Assembly: GCA_005881495.1 (NCBI GenBank)
Contig: VBHI01000201.1
Coordinates: 1 to 63,372, forward strand
Origin: Chloroflexota bacterium
GTDB lineage: Bacteria; Chloroflexota; Ktedonobacteria; Ktedonobacterales; Ktedonobacteraceae
Direction: 5' to 3'
Length of the DNA: 63,372 bases
The notes under the pieces were generated by a model. The model worked only from the letters and a program-made list of their open reading frames with translations. It was not told the DNA's origin and did no database searches. The position numbers and the translations under genes are program-made. Shown here piece after piece: positions 1-9,600 of this stretch (position 1 is its first letter; each line of letters opens with the position of its first letter).

Positions 1-87
1 CAATCCCCCCATTTGCGGTTTGCTCAGGTGAGCAAAAGCGGTTGACACTTCCTTTGTCCATTGCCATAATCGATCTGAGCAAGCCAT
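1..87 (-). CDS. Transposase, N-terminal fragment running off the left edge
   Basis: The first 29 codons of a minus-strand gene are visible, beginning with ATG at 87-85 and reading MACSDRLWQWTKEVST and onward. An AGGAGA ribosome binding site lies 6 nt upstream. This opening (LWQWTKEVST, then HLSKPQ) resembles the N-terminus of a DDE transposase family I associate with Ktedonobacter genomes; that match is from memory. The rest lies outside the window. The element's terminal repeat should fall between about 88 and 210, but I could not define it. Its position directly before a 5'-truncated amidohydrolase suggests that insertion broke that gene. Confidence 0.55.
   Translation of the reverse strand, partial: MACSDRLWQWTKEVSTAFAHLSKPQMGGL
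42..70 (+). promoter_or_regulatory. Promoter-like TTGACA-N17-CATAAT reading out of the transposase
   Basis: TTGACA (42-47), a 17-nt spacer and CATAAT (65-70) form a good sigma-70 match facing right. It lies antisense inside the transposase coding region, so it could be chance, or an outward promoter driving the truncated gene downstream. Confidence 0.3.
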
Positions 88-197
88 GTTCGTTCTCCTG
101 CTTGTGATGAAGGCTTGGTGTTTTTCTCCTCTTAGCAGAGAACGGCTGCTTGCCCCTCCTTCCTCTCCCTTCTTTCCTAAAAAACCTATACCTGTAA

Positions 198-1457
198 GGG
201 CTCCCCACCGCCCCCGAACTTGATCAGGCAACCCAGGAGCATCCTGTCTGGGTCAAACGCGGCGGTCATATTGGCGTGGCAAATTCACTGGCACTCAAAC
301 TTGCCAATATCACACGTGATACACCAGACCCCAAGGGCGCTACGATCAAACGCTTTCCTGATGGAACCCCGAACGGGATACTCTTAGAGGCTCCGGCCTG
401 GACGCTCGTTTCGCAGTTGATTCCACCATTGTCCACAGAACAATTGGCTGAAAATCTGAAGCAAGCCTGCCAGGTGTATAACTCGCTTGGTATTGGTGCG
501 GTGCGTGATCCGATTGTCTCGCGCGACGAGGTGCTCGCCTACCAGTCGCTGCGCGAGCGCGGAGAACTCACAGTACGCTGCCAGATCATGTTCTTGATGC
601 CGCGTGGCCCGGTTGCCAGCATCATTGCGGACATCGCCAGCCTGGGAGTGCGTAGCGGCTTCGGCGACGACTGGCTGCGCATTTGGGGACTCAAGACGCA
701 CATGGATGGGGGAGTCGAGGGAGCTGCTCTTGACCAGCCCTATAGCGATGCCCCTAACTACTCGGGAAATCTGTACTGGAATACCGATGACCTGGTCGAG
801 GTCGCCAACTATGCCGTGCGCCGCGGCTGGAAGATCGGGGCACATACAGTAGGTGATAGCGCCGTGCGCAATGTGCTCGATGCATTTGAGCGGATCATCA
901 TGGCGAACCCCGGCATCAAGCAGGGAACGCTAGTGATAGAGCATGGCATGCTGGCGTATGCCGAACAACGGGCACGCGCTATCAAGCTCGGCATTCCGAT
1001 CACGGTACAGCAGTCCTTGTTCTACGCGCTGGGTGCGGAGTTTCTCACCAGGTGGGGTGAAGAGCGCATGCGCCAGGCCGTGCCTATTTGTGCCTGGCTG
1101 GAGGAGGGTGCCAACATCTCCGCTGGCACCGATTACCCCGCAGGCCCGTATGACCCGATGCTGGGCCTCTGGGGTATGGTGACACGCGGCACCCAGAAGG
1201 TCGGCGTCCAGGGTCCCGAGTACGCGGTTGATCAATACACCGCTGTGCAACTCTATACGACGGCTGGCGCGCAACTCACTGGCGAGAGTGACAGGCGCGG
1301 CACACTGCAAGCCGGGCGCCTGGCAGACCTGGTGGCCTTCCGCGCCGATCCCATCACCTGCCCCGTCGATGATATCCCGTCGCTGCGTCCCACTTTCACG
1401 ATAGTGGGTGGGCGTGCCGTCTTCGATCCAGAGACGGTGCTTGGCGAGAAGAGTTGA
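198..1457 (+). pseudogene. Amidohydrolase family 3 (YtcJ-like), 5'-truncated
   Basis: The frame is open from 198 (stop at 195-197) to 1457. The first GTG (276) is an internal Val codon: in-frame codons before it encode HPVWVKRGGHIG, a conserved family segment normally about 150 residues into the protein. About 140 N-terminal residues are missing, including the HxH metal ligands, so the product should not be a working hydrolase. The remainder keeps family features: AHTVGDSAV, the IEHG histidine and AGTDYPAG with the aspartate ligand. Relatives hydrolyse amide or cyclic C-N bonds; the substrate here is unknown. The break lies next to the transposase at the left edge, so insertion is the likely cause. 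Confidence 0.75.
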
Positions 1458-1477
1458 GAGATCGACAGGATAACCTG

Positions 1478-2095
1478 TCAAACGGCCTGCCAGACCTGCA
1501 CTGTCCCGTCGTTGCCTGCCGAGGCAATACGTGTACCATCGGGCGACCATGCTACAGTATATACCCAACTGGAATGATCATGATAGGTAAACATGACGTG
1601 GCCTGTGACTGCATCCCACACCTGCACCGTCTTATCACGGCCTCCAGAAGCGATGCGAGTGCCATCGGGAGACCATGCTACGGTATTGACCCAATTGGAA
1701 TGACCGTGATAGGTGAAAAGTGTGTTTCCGGTGACTACATCCCAAACTCGTATGATGTTATCCCAGGAGCAAGAAGCGATACGCGTTCCATCAGGCGACC
1801 ATGCCAGGGCATTGACTCCAAAGGGATGATCGCGATAGATGAGAGCCGTCTCCTTCCTGCCAACATCCCAGATATGGATGGTTGCGTCATTCCCACCAGA
1901 AGCAATGTAGGTGCCGTCGGGCGACCACGCTAAGGTCACCACCCAAAGGGAGTGGCCGCGATAGGTCTCAATCTCAGCGACTGTAGCAGTACTGCCCATC
2001 TGCCACACTTGCACAGTTTTATCGTCGCTTCCAGAAGCAATTCGCCTGCCATCAGGTGCCCATGCTATCATCGTTTCCACAAGCAATATGCTCAC
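1478..2095 (-). pseudogene. WD40 propeller, C-terminal part of a broken kinase-WD40 gene
   Basis: This 205-codon frame holds five WD40 repeats, each with an AWSPDGT-type strand followed by a VW or IW tryptophan. It has no credible start of its own: the first GTG lies inside coding sequence of the kinase frame, and MIAWAPDG begins in the middle of a blade. The kinase frame just upstream ends within another WD40 blade (SPDGEHIACGNDD). Together the frames would give a kinase with a seven-blade propeller in which about 27 residues are missing and the frame has shifted. Such propellers usually bind protein partners. If the break is real, this part is probably not translated. A sequencing error in the repeats is the alternative. 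Confidence 0.7.
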
Positions 2096-3122
2096 CGTCG
2101 GGAGACCACGCTAGAGAAGATGTCCATGCATACGTTTTGAAGGGGTCACGATAGGTGAACATATGGCAACCTGTAGTAGCATTCCATATGTGGAGGGCGT
2201 TATTAGCGGTGCCAGAGACGATATAGGTGCCGTCTGGCGACCAGGCCAGAGTCAGTACGAGCCTGTAGTGGTTGCAAATGGAGAGGAGAGTCCCTACGGG
2301 CTGTGAGGTTGCAACAATCTGCTCTAATTCTTGCCTGGCAATCACCATGCTGGACGGCCTGTTGTTTACATCCATTTCGACCATCTGCATCACCAATGAC
2401 CGGAGCCTATGAGGAATCGATTGACCTTGCAGTGGCGATAGTTCAAAGCGAAAAGGATTCTGCGCGGGGTTGTTCCCTGTCAGAAGTTGGTGAAGGAGAG
2501 CTCCCAGGCTGTAGATGTCTGCCCGAGGAGTTGTCTGTGCTCTTCCATATTGTTCTGGGGCGGCATAGCCTGGGGAGCCAAGAGGGACAGTATCCCTGGG
2601 CTGCCCTGGTTTAAAGTGGCGAGCAATGCCAAAGTCAATAAGGTAGAGATGACCGGCAGATGTTCGCATCACATTAGCTGGCTTGAGATCGCGGAAGATG
2701 ATGGATGGCTCACGCGTATGGAGGTAGTCAAGCACTGTACAGAGCCGGATCCCAATATCGAGGACTTCTTCTAGCGGCAGGCGTCCACTCCGTGTTCTAT
2801 CCAGGTATTGCTCCAGCGTTTCACCCTCGATGAAGTCCATCACGAGATACCAATGCTCTCTATCAGTGAAGTGGTCGTAAATACGTGGCAGGTTGGGGTG
2901 TGTCAGATCAGATAGCAAATGCACCTCACGGTTGAATGCATCGGTAGCTTCAATCACCTCCTGGGCGGTAAGAGCACTCAAATTGATCTCCTTGATAGCG
3001 AGGAGACGATTTCCACCCTGGATATCTTCTACCTTGTAGACAGCCCCAAAGCCGCCCTGTCCCACCGGGACGAGAATCCGGTAACGCTCTTTGAGCAATG
3101 GTTCCCTCGAAAGGGCATGCAA
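2052..3122 (-). CDS. Hanks-type Ser/Thr protein kinase with start of a WD40 propeller (truncated by frameshift)
   Basis: A eukaryotic-like kinase domain covers about residues 14-275: glycine loop GQGGFG (21-26), ATP-anchoring Lys44, catalytic loop FRDLKPAN with Asp145 (Phe replaces the usual His of HRD), DFG 163-165 and APE 188-190. All catalytic residues are present, so it should phosphorylate proteins. One full and one partial WD40 blade follow before the frame ends at TGA. I see no membrane segment, so it is probably cytoplasmic. The start is TTG at 3122 with GAGG 5 nt upstream. In-frame codons upstream encode a zinc ribbon but contain no start codon. It sits directly behind the amylo-alpha-1,6-glucosidase gene and may be co-transcribed with it. 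Confidence 0.85.
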   Translation of the reverse strand: MHALSREPLLKERYRILVPVGQGGFGAVYKVEDIQGGNRLLAIKEINLSALTAQEVIEATDAFNREVHLLSDLTHPNLPRIYDHFTDREHWYLVMDFIEGETLEQYLDRTRSGRLPLEEVLDIGIRLCTVLDYLHTREPSIIFRDLKPANVMRTSAGHLYLIDFGIARHFKPGQPRDTVPLGSPGYAAPEQYGRAQTTPRADIYSLGALLHQLLTGNNPAQNPFRFELSPLQGQSIPHRLRSLVMQMVEMDVNNRPSSMVIARQELEQIVATSQPVGTLLSICNHYRLVLTLAWSPDGTYIVSGTANNALHIWNATTGCHMFTYRDPFKTYAWTSSLAWSPDGEHIACGNDDSMGT

Positions 3123-3203
3123 AGGTGCCTCACAGACGAAACAACGCTCTGCCTGGTCCTGGTTGGCTGCACCACAGGTGTTGCAGTAGAGTTGAGAAGA
3201 AAG
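3123..3203 (-). other. Untranslated zinc-ribbon coding segment in frame with the kinase
   Basis: The 27 codons between the debranching-enzyme stop (TGA, 3206-3204) and the kinase TTG stay in the kinase frame. They encode two Cys pairs, CNTCG and CFVCE, spaced as in small zinc ribbons that often precede such kinases. None of the codons is ATG, GTG, TTG, CTG or an Ile codon. The ribbon can be made only by reading through the TGA, which is followed by C, or by a frameshift; otherwise it is a relic of a longer kinase that lost its start. Confidence 0.6.
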
Positions 3204-5348
3204 TCAGCTGTCGGCAGCCAACAGCCAGCAGCGCAATACCTCAGCGATGCTCCAGGCCTGTGCAAAGCATCCCGCGGGTGTAAAGGGAGGTTCTGGCTCC
3301 GCAACCTCGCTGATCGTTCCCAGACATGCCTTCCATAATTGATCTATCATCGGCTGCAACAGCAATCGTAAGGCTTTGCGGTCATTATGAATGCGCAAGT
3401 GAACATCAATATACGGCCCTATCAACCATTGCCAGACGGTGCCCTGGTGATACGCTTCATCGCGCTCCTGGCGGCTCCCGTTGAAATGGGGATGATATGC
3501 AGGGTCACTGGGACTCAGCGAACGCAGACCTGTGGGTGCGAGTAAGTGATCGGTCACTTTCTGGAATATGCTCTTTACCTGCCCCTCAGAAAGCAGGTCG
3601 CGGTTCAAAGACGCGGCAAACAACTGGTTGGGGCGTAGCGCAGCATCATTTTTCCCTGCCTCTCCTTCAACATCGACTACGTCATAGAGATAGCCCCCAT
3701 CTTCGTACCAGAAGCGCGCAGCAAAGTTTTGTCTTACCCTGGTGCGCATTTGACTGTATTGTGTGGCATCGGTGGAGAGGCGTACTGCCCAGCTTTCCAT
3801 AAAGCTAAGTGCACTGTACCAGAGGGCATTGACCTCAACGGGTTTCCCGCGGCGAGGCGTAACCACCTGATCGTCAAACTTGGCATCCATCCACGTCAAC
3901 TGCACTCCTGGCGCTCCCGCATGGAGCAAGCCATCATGAGCATCGATGCCTATTCCGTAACTTGTCCCACGAACATGCCAATCTATAATATCGCGCAGCA
4001 CTGGGAAGAGTTCTTTCAAGAGTGACCAGTCTCCTGTTGTCGCCAGGTAGGTACGAAGCGCGTCGAACATCCACAACGTCGCATCAGCCGTGTTATACTC
4101 TGGAGCTTCACCACTGTCAGGAAAACGATTTGGGATAAGCCCATTTTGGGCAAACGATGCAAAGGCTTTCAATAGACCGCGCGCCTCGCTATATCTCCCT
4201 GTGCTCAACAGTAATCCTGGCAACGCAATCATGCTATCTCGTCCCCGGTCAGTAAACCAGGGATAACCAGCAATCACCGTTTTTCTATTGGGCGAAAGGA
4301 GGATACTTGTTTTCCTCGTGTTCTCATCTGCTGCCTGCTCCGGGCGCGCCACGATAAACTGGTCAGCGGCAACAACCAGGCGCGCCAGGACAGGGTCTTG
4401 TTGTGAGAGATTGGCGACTGAGCGATGAGCTATTGCCAGAAGTTGTCGGATACGGCGTTGATGATGGAGCAGCGCCTGGGCTACATTTTCTTCATGCTGT
4501 GCTCTACCAAACTCACCAGGCAGCTCAGTTTCAGCACTGAGTACCAGGGTCATACGCATGCCAGGTGCAATGTGCATGCGAAAATAACCAGGCTGGTAGA
4601 CATCCTCGTGGTCGGGCAGCCCACGCTCTCTCTCTCGACGATGTAGCACGTTCCAATACCACACATCGGCGGGAGTAAAAGTCGCTGCTGGGCCGGCGAT
4701 CATCGTGAGAGTGGCAGCTCCCTCATACGCACGCACACAGCAGCGGTTCCCCTCGTTCTCCACCAGGAAATGCCAATCAGAGGAACCCTGCGTCGCGCTA
4801 TGATGGTCGCGATAAGCGCAGAACGGGTATAATGTCAGTGTCAATGTATGATTGCTCTTCTCACTATCTTCATCGAACGCCCCGTGCAACATATACTGCA
4901 CATATGTCATGTTCTGGCCATACTCCATCCAGACGCGTTTCTCCAGGGTCAACGTATCTCCCAGGGCATACGTAAAACAGGGAATATCACCTTCGAGCGC
5001 AACCTTCTTCAGATAGTTATGCCCCTGAGGATCGATAGTGCCGTCCTGGTACTCGTTAACCCCCAACTTGAGGCTGCGCCCATCAGGAAAGTCAATCGTC
5101 TCATCTATCTTCGTTACCAACACAAATCTCTCGACAGGGGGACGCAGTGCCGCCACCAGGAGTCCATGGTAGCTGCGTGTCGTTGCTCCCACGATTGAAC
5201 CAGCAGCGTAGCCCCCTAAACCGTTTGTGACCAGCCATTCATGGTCGAGTCCTGCCTGCACATCGGCGGAAACGTTCCGCCCCACGTACAGATTCCAGGC
5301 ATTGGTTGGAGCGCCCTGTATTTCTCCCGTACCTTGTTCACTGATCAT
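3204..5348 (-). CDS. Amylo-alpha-1,6-glucosidase (glycogen debranching enzyme, bacterial/archaeal type)
   Basis: The 714-residue protein has the two-part organisation of GDE-type debranching enzymes. An N-terminal beta-rich domain (about 20-310) contains the family hallmark EWLVTNGLGGYAAGS and SYHGLLVA. A C-terminal (alpha/alpha)6 barrel (about 330-705) contains PWFTDRGRDSMIALPGL, NRFPDSGEAPEYNTADATLW and YHQGTVWQWLIGPY. The enzyme removes alpha-1,6 branch glucose units from glycogen or limit dextrins in the cytoplasm. ATG at 5348 has a GGGGAG ribosome binding site 8 nt upstream. The gene follows the aminotransferase on the same strand by about 75 bp. Its TGA stop is in frame with a zinc ribbon and kinase downstream, which is unusual. 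The family call is secure; the exact polymer used is not shown. Confidence 0.9.
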   Translation of the reverse strand: MISEQGTGEIQGAPTNAWNLYVGRNVSADVQAGLDHEWLVTNGLGGYAAGSIVGATTRSYHGLLVAALRPPVERFVLVTKIDETIDFPDGRSLKLGVNEYQDGTIDPQGHNYLKKVALEGDIPCFTYALGDTLTLEKRVWMEYGQNMTYVQYMLHGAFDEDSEKSNHTLTLTLYPFCAYRDHHSATQGSSDWHFLVENEGNRCCVRAYEGAATLTMIAGPAATFTPADVWYWNVLHRRERERGLPDHEDVYQPGYFRMHIAPGMRMTLVLSAETELPGEFGRAQHEENVAQALLHHQRRIRQLLAIAHRSVANLSQQDPVLARLVVAADQFIVARPEQAADENTRKTSILLSPNRKTVIAGYPWFTDRGRDSMIALPGLLLSTGRYSEARGLLKAFASFAQNGLIPNRFPDSGEAPEYNTADATLWMFDALRTYLATTGDWSLLKELFPVLRDIIDWHVRGTSYGIGIDAHDGLLHAGAPGVQLTWMDAKFDDQVVTPRRGKPVEVNALWYSALSFMESWAVRLSTDATQYSQMRTRVRQNFAARFWYEDGGYLYDVVDVEGEAGKNDAALRPNQLFAASLNRDLLSEGQVKSIFQKVTDHLLAPTGLRSLSPSDPAYHPHFNGSRQERDEAYHQGTVWQWLIGPYIDVHLRIHNDRKALRLLLQPMIDQLWKACLGTISEVAEPEPPFTPAGCFAQAWSIAEVLRCWLLAADS

Positions 5349-5423
5349 ACGAAGAACTCCCCTTGAAATGTTCCTGGTGTTCTCTACCTGGCAGAGCTAT
5401 CCACAGGGATGCTTCCTGCTGTG

Positions 5424-6590
5424 TCACAAATCTGCCAGGACCGCTTTCATCCGCTGCAAGGCTGTTGCAATTCGCTCATCAGGCGCGGTAAGAGAGATCC
5501 GCACATAACCCTCACCGCCATCCCCAAAGTTTGTACCAGGCGTCACAAAAACCCCTGTCTTGTCAAAGAGCCAGTTGGCAAAATCTCGCGATGTAAATCC
5601 TGTGGGTACTGCTGCCCAGACATAAAGTCCGGCCCCTGGTGTCTGTGTGCGCAGACCAATCGCGTTACAACCTGCTACAAGCATATCACGACGGCGCCGG
5701 TAAAGCGCGTTGCGCTGCTCTATCCACGACACCGGCAATTGGAGCGCCTCAATCGCTGCATATTGCACAGGCCGAAACATTCCGCTATCAATATTACTCT
5801 TTAAACGTCCAACTGCATCAATCAGCTCCACGTTGCCTATAGCCATCCCTACCCGGAATCCAGCCATATTATACGTCTTGCTCAATGAATGTAGTTCAAC
5901 CGCTACTTCGCTGGCCCCGGGAATTTGCAGGATACTCATTGGACGGAAATCATCAAAAAAGACCTCCGCATAAGCCATGTCATGAATAATCACCAGGTTA
6001 TGGCGTTGTGCAAAGGCAACGGCCTGCTCAAAAAAACGGCGGTCGGCATTGGCCGCCGTTGGGTTATTGGGATAGTTTAACCACAAGAGACGGGACTGCG
6101 CCAGGACATCTGCTGGGATCTGCTCGAGATCTGGAAGATAGCCATTTTTTTCCAGTAGAGGCAGCATGTAGGGCTGGGCGCCGACGCTTGTGCTTGCTGT
6201 GATATACACAGGATAATACGGGTCTGGAATCAATGCTATATCTCCCGCATTGAGCACGGCAGCAGCGGCATAAGCCAGCCCCTCCTTTGAGCCGAGCAGT
6301 GGCAAAATATGGCGTTCTGGCGTCAGGCGTACCGCAAATCGTCGCTCAAACCAGTCCGCGATAGCCTCGTGCAGCGCGCGCATCCCAAAATACTCTGGAT
6401 AGCGCGTATTTTCTTGATCCTGCAAACTATAGCACAGGCGATCAATTACTGCCTGGGGCGCGGGCAAGTCTGGGTCGCCCATTGAGAGACTGATGACGTC
6501 AACGCCTGCTGCCTTGCGTTCCGCAATCTTCTTCTTCGCATCGGCAAAATGGTACGGTGGTAATTGTTGTATTAAACGCGATAATCGCAT
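5424..6590 (-). CDS. dapL: PLP-dependent class I/II aminotransferase, LL-diaminopimelate aminotransferase-like
   Basis: This 388-residue fold-type I aminotransferase has the pyridoxal phosphate lysine in SLSKTYNMAG (Lys238), the LNYPNNPTAA asparagine motif, and GSKEGLAYAAAAV in the cofactor phosphate-binding region. Length and the SMGDPDLPAP opening fit the DapL/aspartate aminotransferase branch common in Chloroflexota. There it converts tetrahydrodipicolinate and glutamate to LL-diaminopimelate for lysine and cell-wall synthesis. No other lysine genes are nearby, so specificity is inferred; a general aspartate or alanine aminotransferase remains possible. ATG at 6590 is preceded by AAGGAG 8 nt upstream. 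The gene starts 17 bp after polA stops and is probably co-transcribed with it. Confidence 0.8.
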   Translation of the reverse strand: MRLSRLIQQLPPYHFADAKKKIAERKAAGVDVISLSMGDPDLPAPQAVIDRLCYSLQDQENTRYPEYFGMRALHEAIADWFERRFAVRLTPERHILPLLGSKEGLAYAAAAVLNAGDIALIPDPYYPVYITASTSVGAQPYMLPLLEKNGYLPDLEQIPADVLAQSRLLWLNYPNNPTAANADRRFFEQAVAFAQRHNLVIIHDMAYAEVFFDDFRPMSILQIPGASEVAVELHSLSKTYNMAGFRVGMAIGNVELIDAVGRLKSNIDSGMFRPVQYAAIEALQLPVSWIEQRNALYRRRRDMLVAGCNAIGLRTQTPGAGLYVWAAVPTGFTSRDFANWLFDKTGVFVTPGTNFGDGGEGYVRISLTAPDERIATALQRMKAVLADL

Positions 6591-6607
6591 GAAAAATGCT
6601 CCTTAAT

Positions 6608-9600
6608 TTATTCCATTGGTTCTGCTTCGTACCAGTTCTTTCCGACCTTCATCTCAACCCGTGTCGGTACGTCTAATGCAGCTACCCCTTCCATCATGGC
6701 TTTTATCGTACGTTTTACTCGCTCAAGCTCCTCGACGGCAACCTCGAAGACGAGTTCATCATGCACCTGTAAAATCATTCTCGTCTTCAGCTTTTTCTCT
6801 TCGAGTGCGTTTTGGATGCGAATCATCGCGATCTTGATAAGATCGGCGTTGCCACCTTGAATGGGCATATTGATGGCTTCACGTTCAAGCGCCTGCCGCT
6901 CGTTAAAAGGAAGCCTTTGCATTTCAGGGAAGAAGCGCTTCCGTCCATAAAGTGTGTTGACATAACCCTGGATACGGGCCTGGTTGAGCGTACTATCCAC
7001 ATATCCCTTGATGTTGGGAAAAGTTTCATGGTAACGTTTAATAAATTCTGCTGCCTCAGCATTGCTCATGCCTGTAATCTGAGCCAGGCCAAAGGCCGAC
7101 TGCCCATAGAGGACCGCATACACGACCGTTTTTGCCAACCTGCGCTGATCCTTCGTTACCTCTGCAACGGGAACATTGAAGAGGGAGGCCGCTGTAATCG
7201 TATGAATATCTTCGCCCTTGCTAAAAGCCTCGACCAAACGTGGCTCATGGGTAATATGCGCCAGGATTCGTAGTTCGAACTGTGAGTAGTCGGCGGTGAG
7301 CAGGACATAGCTGGGGTCGGCGATAAAGGCGCGTCGTATCTGCCGGCCAACCTCTGTCCGAACGGGAATGTTCTGCAGGTTCGGGTTACTTGACGAGAGA
7401 CGCCCGCTAGAAGCCACTGTCTGATTGAAAGACGTATGTACCCGGCCTGTTACGGGGTCCATCAAGGCTAATAAGCCGTCAACATACGTCGATTTGAGCT
7501 TGGACAACTGGCGATATTCTAACAAAGAATCGACCATTGGATGTTTGCCCCGTAAGCTCTCTATTACATCCGCGCTAACGGAATAGCCCGTCTTCGTTTT
7601 CCTGCCAGAAGGCAGTTTCAGCTCACCAAAAAGGATCTCTCCAAGCTGCTTTGTTGAGTTGATATTGAACTGGTGGCCTACAGCGTCATAGATCTCATGT
7701 TCAAGCCGGCTAATCTGCTCGCCAAGTGTTTTCTCCAATACTGTAAGAAAGCCAGCGTCAAGCGCCACACCATAGATTTCCATCTTTAGCAGGACCGGCA
7801 GAAGTGGCTGTTCGATATTATAATAGAGGTCTGATAAGCCGTGGCGACGTAATTCATTTTGAATTGGCTCGACGAGGCGGAATGTCATGTCAGCATCGGA
7901 ACCCGCGTAGTCTGCTGCAAGGCGTATCGGAACCTGTGCCATACTGATCATTTTGCTGCCAGTGCCAATAAGCTCTGAGATGGGTGTCATCACTATTCCC
8001 AGACGCTGAAAAGCCTGGTCTTTCAATCCTAGCCCACGCCTTCCAGGATCGGTTAAATAGGCTCCTAACATCGTATCAAAAGCCAACCCGCGCAACGAGA
8101 TCCCATTGCGATCCAGGATCAGCATATCGTATTTTGCATTGTGCAGGTACTTCTTTACTGTTGGATCTTCAAGCACCGGGCGTAACTTTTCCAGTACATA
8201 CGGCTTCGCTAATTGAGCTCCAGGAGCCTGGTTTTCAATGGTGTACGTGTGTCCAACAGGGATATAGTAAGCCTCGCCAGCCGCCATGCTGCACGAAATC
8301 CCAACGAGCTCTGCATGCCATGGATCATCGGACGTCGTCTCCGTATCCAATGCGACGGCCCTGGCATCGTATATGCTCTTGATGAGCACCTGCAGTGCAT
8401 CTTCGCTGTTCACGATCATCGTGCTGGTCGACTTCACCTTCTCCTCATGTATGATGTGGATGGGCGTTCCTCGTGGCTCGCCGGGTGTACTGGGGAGGCT
8501 CGGTAATCGCAATTTTCGCACAACTTCCTGCGCTGGTACATCCGATCCGAAGAGATTCAATTGTTCAGGTCCATCCACTCTTTGTGCCTGCCCAGCCTCA
8601 GCTCCCTCTCCCTCCACACTTCTTTCGCCCACTTCCATCTTAACAGGCGTACCGGCTTGACTACCTGAGTCACTCGCAGTTGGCGGAGGAGGAGGTGCCG
8701 AAATGGGGACAATACCAACTGGCGGAGCCAGCAATAAATCTTCTTCCTGTCCGAGAATTGGCTCAGCTTTCTCTTGTACTTCTGCTTTAGACGCCGTATC
8801 ACTCTCGTGGCCATTGGAAGTCTCTTTGTCCTCTTCTCCCTGAGCTACACCAAGTTCGCGAAGGAGTGATAGTACCTTCTCCACCAATGTGCGAAATTCC
8901 AACTCACGAAAGATTGCCAGCACATTTTCGCGATTCATATGCTTGAGCAGGCAAGCCTCGAGGTCGAGTTGTACCGGCACATCCAGCACAATAGTGGCGA
9001 GCATTTTAGACTGCCTGGCCTGCTCGCCTTTCTCACGCAGCAATTTCTGCTCTTTCGGTGTTAACTCGTCTACATGCGCCAGTATATTTTCCAGGCTTCC
9101 ATAGTCTGCGATGAGTTTGCTAGCCGTTTTCTCGCCAATTCCAGGCACACCGGGTATATTATCGGATTTATCTCCCACCAGTCCTTTGAAGTCGGGCAAC
9201 TTCTCTGGTTCAAAGCCATAGCGGTTCTTAACGCCCTCTTCGTCATATTCCGTGATCTCAGTGATGCCTCGTTTTGCTACCTTAACCACGACATGTTCAT
9301 TGACAAGTTGCAACGTATCCATATCGCCCGTGTAGATAATCGTCTCAACCCCCAGTTGCGTGGCCTGCACTGACAGGGTCCCTAGCACGTCGTCTGCCTC
9401 AAAGCCGTCTTTTTCATAGATAGGGATGCCAAATGCCTCGACAACCTCGCGGATACGTGCGAACTGCGGCCGCATATTATCGGGCAATGTTGGTCTATGG
9501 GCCTTATAGTCGCTGAATTGCAGGTGCCGAAAGGTTGGAGAAGGACGATCAAAAGTCATTGCAATATAATCGGGTTTCTCCTCTAGCAGCGCCTTCATCA

